Source: UBA4675 sp964601265 | GTDB lineage: Bacteria > Bacillota > Clostridia > Christensenellales > Borkfalkiaceae | Direction of reading: 5' to 3' | DNA length: 64,000 nucleotides | NCBI GenBank assembly: GCA_964601265.1 | Contig: CAZRMT010000003.1 | Coordinates: forward strand, 7,036 to 71,035 | Shown: one piece after another, positions 62,112-64,000 of the stretch | Numbering within the stretch: position 1 is the first letter of the stretch | How the letters are laid out: the number at the start of each line of letters is the position of its first letter | The notes under the pieces: model-generated | Databases searched by the model: none | Told to the model about the DNA's origin: nothing | The model's input: only the letters and a program-made list of their open reading frames with translations | Position numbers and translations under genes: made by a program

Positions 62112-63842
62112 ATGGATTATAAATTAAAATATGATAATTGGTTAAGCGATCCAAGACTTTGTAAAGAAGGAAACGACGAATTGATTTCCATAAAAGACGA
62201 TCAAAAGGAAATCGAATACAGGTTCGGCGCAGAACTTGCTTTCGGTACTGCCGGAATGAGGGGTCTTATCGGATACGGAACCAACGAAATAAATATATAT
62301 ACGGTAAGAAGAGCTACGCAAGGTTTAGCGGAATACATCAAGTCTTTGGGTAAAAAGGCTATGGATAGGGGCGTTGCCATTTCTTACGATACGAGAAAAT
62401 ATTCCGACGTTTTCGCTATGGACGCCGCAGGCGTGTTGCTTTACAACGGAATAAAAGTTCATTTATATAAAGAAGCTCGTCCCGTACCGATGCTTTCGTT
62501 TGCGGTAAGGGAATATAAAGCGATTGCGGGAATTATGATTACCGCAAGTCATAATCCGAAAGAATACAACGGATATAAGGTATACGGAGAGGACGGCGCT
62601 CAAATGTCGCCCGAAGCCACTGCGGAAGTGGTAAAATATATTTCTTCCATTACCGATTATTTTTCGGTTGAACTGATAGATATCAAAAACAAAACGGTTA
62701 ATCATCCGCTTTTGAAAATGATACCTTATTCTTTCGAAAAGAAATATTATAAACGAATAGTAAAGCTTGCTTTATCTAAAAAAGCAGTAAAAAAGCAGGG
62801 TAAAAAGATAAAAATCGTTTATACGCCTTTACACGGTAGCGGTTATACGCCCGTTACCACGGTTTTAAAAAAGCTTGGTATAAACCTTGAAATAGTTCAA
62901 GAGCAAATTGCTCCTGACCCCGAATTTTCAACTGTAAAAGTACCTAATCCCGAAAATAAAGAGTCGCTTGAAATGGGTATTAGCCTTGCTAACGAAACCA
63001 ACGCCGACGTGGTGTTCGGTACCGACCCCGACAGCGATAGATTAGGAGTTTGTATAAGAAACGATAAAGGCGAGTTTTTGGGGTTAACGGGTAATCAAAC
63101 GGGAATATTGCTTTTGGATTACGTTTTAAGACGTTTGAAAGAGGAAAACAATCTTCCGTCCAACGGCGTAGCGATTAAAAGTTTTGTTTCTACGGGACTT
63201 GCTAAAAGCGTTGCCGATAATTACGGCGTAGAACTCGTTGAAGTTCCCGTAGGCTTTAAATTTATCGGTGAAAAAATTAAACAATACGAAAAAGACAATT
63301 CTCATACGTTTTTATTCGGTTTCGAAGAGAGTTGCGGATATTTAAGAGGAACTCATTCGAGAGATAAAGACGCAGTCGTGGCAAGTATGCTTTTTGCCGA
63401 AATGGTTTGCTATTATACCGATTTAGGGAAAAGCGTTTACGAAGTGCTTATGGGAATTTACGATAAATACGGTTATTGCGTGGACAGAACCGACAATGTT
63501 ATGTATTCGGGTCTTACCGCAATGGACGATATGAATAATAAACTTACCGTAATGACTGAAAAGAAAATCGACGCTTTCGGTATTTTTAACGTTATGGCGG
63601 TGAGAAATTATCGTGAGGGTAAAAGATATTGTTCGGACGGAACGGAAACCGAATTAGATTTTAGCAATATTAACTGTTTATATTATGAGCTAGAAAACGA
63701 CAGTTTTATTTGTTTAAGACCTAGCGGAACCGAGCCGAAAATGAAAATTTACTATTGTATAAAGGGAAAAGATAAAGAACACGCGGAAAAATCGTTAGAA
63801 AAAGTTAAAACTGCTTTTTTAAACGATTTTGAAGATAAATAA
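62112..63842 (+). CDS. Phosphoglucomutase/phosphomannomutase
   Basis: The 576-residue alpha-D-phosphohexomutase interconverts hexose 1- and 6-phosphates for wall and glycan precursors. Domain 1 has FGTAGMRGLIG and the phospho-Ser loop TASHNPKEYNGYK; domain 2 has the metal loop GTDPDSDRLG; domain 3 has GFEESCGYL; domain 4 has RPSGTEPKMKIY. Length fits the PgcA type of Firmicutes. AGGAGAACC precedes the ATG. It forms a single-gene unit. Confidence 0.95.
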   Translation: MDYKLKYDNWLSDPRLCKEGNDELISIKDDQKEIEYRFGAELAFGTAGMRGLIGYGTNEINIYTVRRATQGLAEYIKSLGKKAMDRGVAISYDTRKYSDVFAMDAAGVLLYNGIKVHLYKEARPVPMLSFAVREYKAIAGIMITASHNPKEYNGYKVYGEDGAQMSPEATAEVVKYISSITDYFSVELIDIKNKTVNHPLLKMIPYSFEKKYYKRIVKLALSKKAVKKQGKKIKIVYTPLHGSGYTPVTTVLKKLGINLEIVQEQIAPDPEFSTVKVPNPENKESLEMGISLANETNADVVFGTDPDSDRLGVCIRNDKGEFLGLTGNQTGILLLDYVLRRLKEENNLPSNGVAIKSFVSTGLAKSVADNYGVELVEVPVGFKFIGEKIKQYEKDNSHTFLFGFEESCGYLRGTHSRDKDAVVASMLFAEMVCYYTDLGKSVYEVLMGIYDKYGYCVDRTDNVMYSGLTAMDDMNNKLTVMTEKKIDAFGIFNVMAVRNYREGKRYCSDGTETELDFSNINCLYYELENDSFICLRPSGTEPKMKIYYCIKGKDKEHAEKSLEKVKTAFLNDFEDK

Positions 63843-63896
63843 AATAATTTTTTGTAAGAAATAGATAAATTTTTGCGAAAATTATTGAAAAAATGC

Positions 63897-63926
63897 TTGA
63901 CAGTCCATAAAGGAATGTGGTATTAT
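63897..63926 (+). promoter_or_regulatory. Strong promoter, probably of an rRNA operon
   Basis: TTGACA (63897-63902), 18-bp spacer, TATTAT (63921-63926) with TG one base upstream of the -10 box. Confidence 0.75.
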
Positions 63927-64000
63927 GTTTAAGCTGTCTGATAAGGAAAGCGACAAAGCGGTAAAGCTTTGGAATTGAAGATTGACAACTGCATAGAAAG
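63927..64000 (+). other. Probable 5' leader of an rRNA operon (continues beyond the window)
   Basis: No start codon with a ribosome binding site follows the promoter. The string AAAGCGACAAAGCGG and the closing ATTGACAACTGCATAG resemble Firmicutes leaders directly upstream of 16S rRNA. The rRNA itself is not in the window. Confidence 0.55.

Noticed and set aside
1..64000. CRISPR array
   Set aside because: No regularly spaced direct repeats of 23-47 bases were seen; the repeats present are inside coding regions or are single duplications.

Overview
This window looks like part of a metagenome-assembled scaffold from an uncultured, low-GC, Gram-positive anaerobe of the Clostridia (Bacillota). 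The evidence is the hrcA-grpE-dnaK-dnaJ operon behind a CIRCE operator, the dgt-dnaG-rpoD-trmK-nif3 cluster, the ispG-(polC remnant)-rimP-nusA-rnpM-L7Ae-infB-rbfA-nrnA-truB-ribF cluster, many TTGACA-17-TATAAT promoters with strong GGAGG ribosome binding sites, lipoprotein signal peptides and a guanine riboswitch. Two runs of exactly 100 N mark scaffold joins. One of them is flanked by a 55-bp duplicated contig overlap, so it is artificial.

Layout. 1-1064: edge of an integrated element, with a tyrosine recombinase killed by one nonsense codon, facing the 3' end of a tRNA-Leu(CAA). 1195-3413: a PII-like protein and a DUF1538 membrane protein. 3572-8349: heat-shock operon. 8395-18948 (minus): an operon for an ABC-2 type transporter and a giant, membrane-anchored Ig-like repeat protein; its only evident promoter has a run of nine C in the -35/-10 spacer. 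19254-20714: two phage-baseplate-like genes without a prophage. 20752-21776: SPFH protein. 21907-28008 (minus): guanine riboswitch, xpt and a BMP/Nup-type nucleoside ABC importer. 28129-30747: aspS, a short orphan peptide gene and a MaoC-like hydratase. 30856-37781: dgt, dnaG, rpoD, trmK, nif3-like, a zinc-ribbon protein and a GH43 glycosidase. 37931-48182: a giant repeat lipoprotein with an internal nine-G run, followed by a sugar ABC importer (binding protein and two permeases, no ATPase). 48298-49591: tRNA-Leu(UAA), an ArsR-type regulator and small hydrophobic ORFs. 49693-62014: coaX, ispG, a shortened PolC (OB fold and proofreading exonuclease only), the rimP-nusA-infB translation cluster, truB, ribF and endonuclease IV. 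62041-63842: phosphoglucomutase. 63897-64000: a promoter and leader that look like the start of an rRNA operon lying just outside the window.

How the parts may work together. The riboswitch couples purine salvage (Xpt) to nucleoside uptake. The cytoplasmic GH43, the giant lipoprotein and the importer suggest capture, uptake and intracellular cleavage of plant oligosaccharides. The most unusual signal is a pair of nine-base G/C runs, each placed where slippage would switch a giant surface protein: one in a promoter spacer, the other at the boundary between the repeat stalk and the putative binding modules. Together they suggest a two-locus phase-variable surface system. The second most unusual is the PolC remnant at the polC locus, which keeps all exonuclease residues but has no PHP or polymerase domain.
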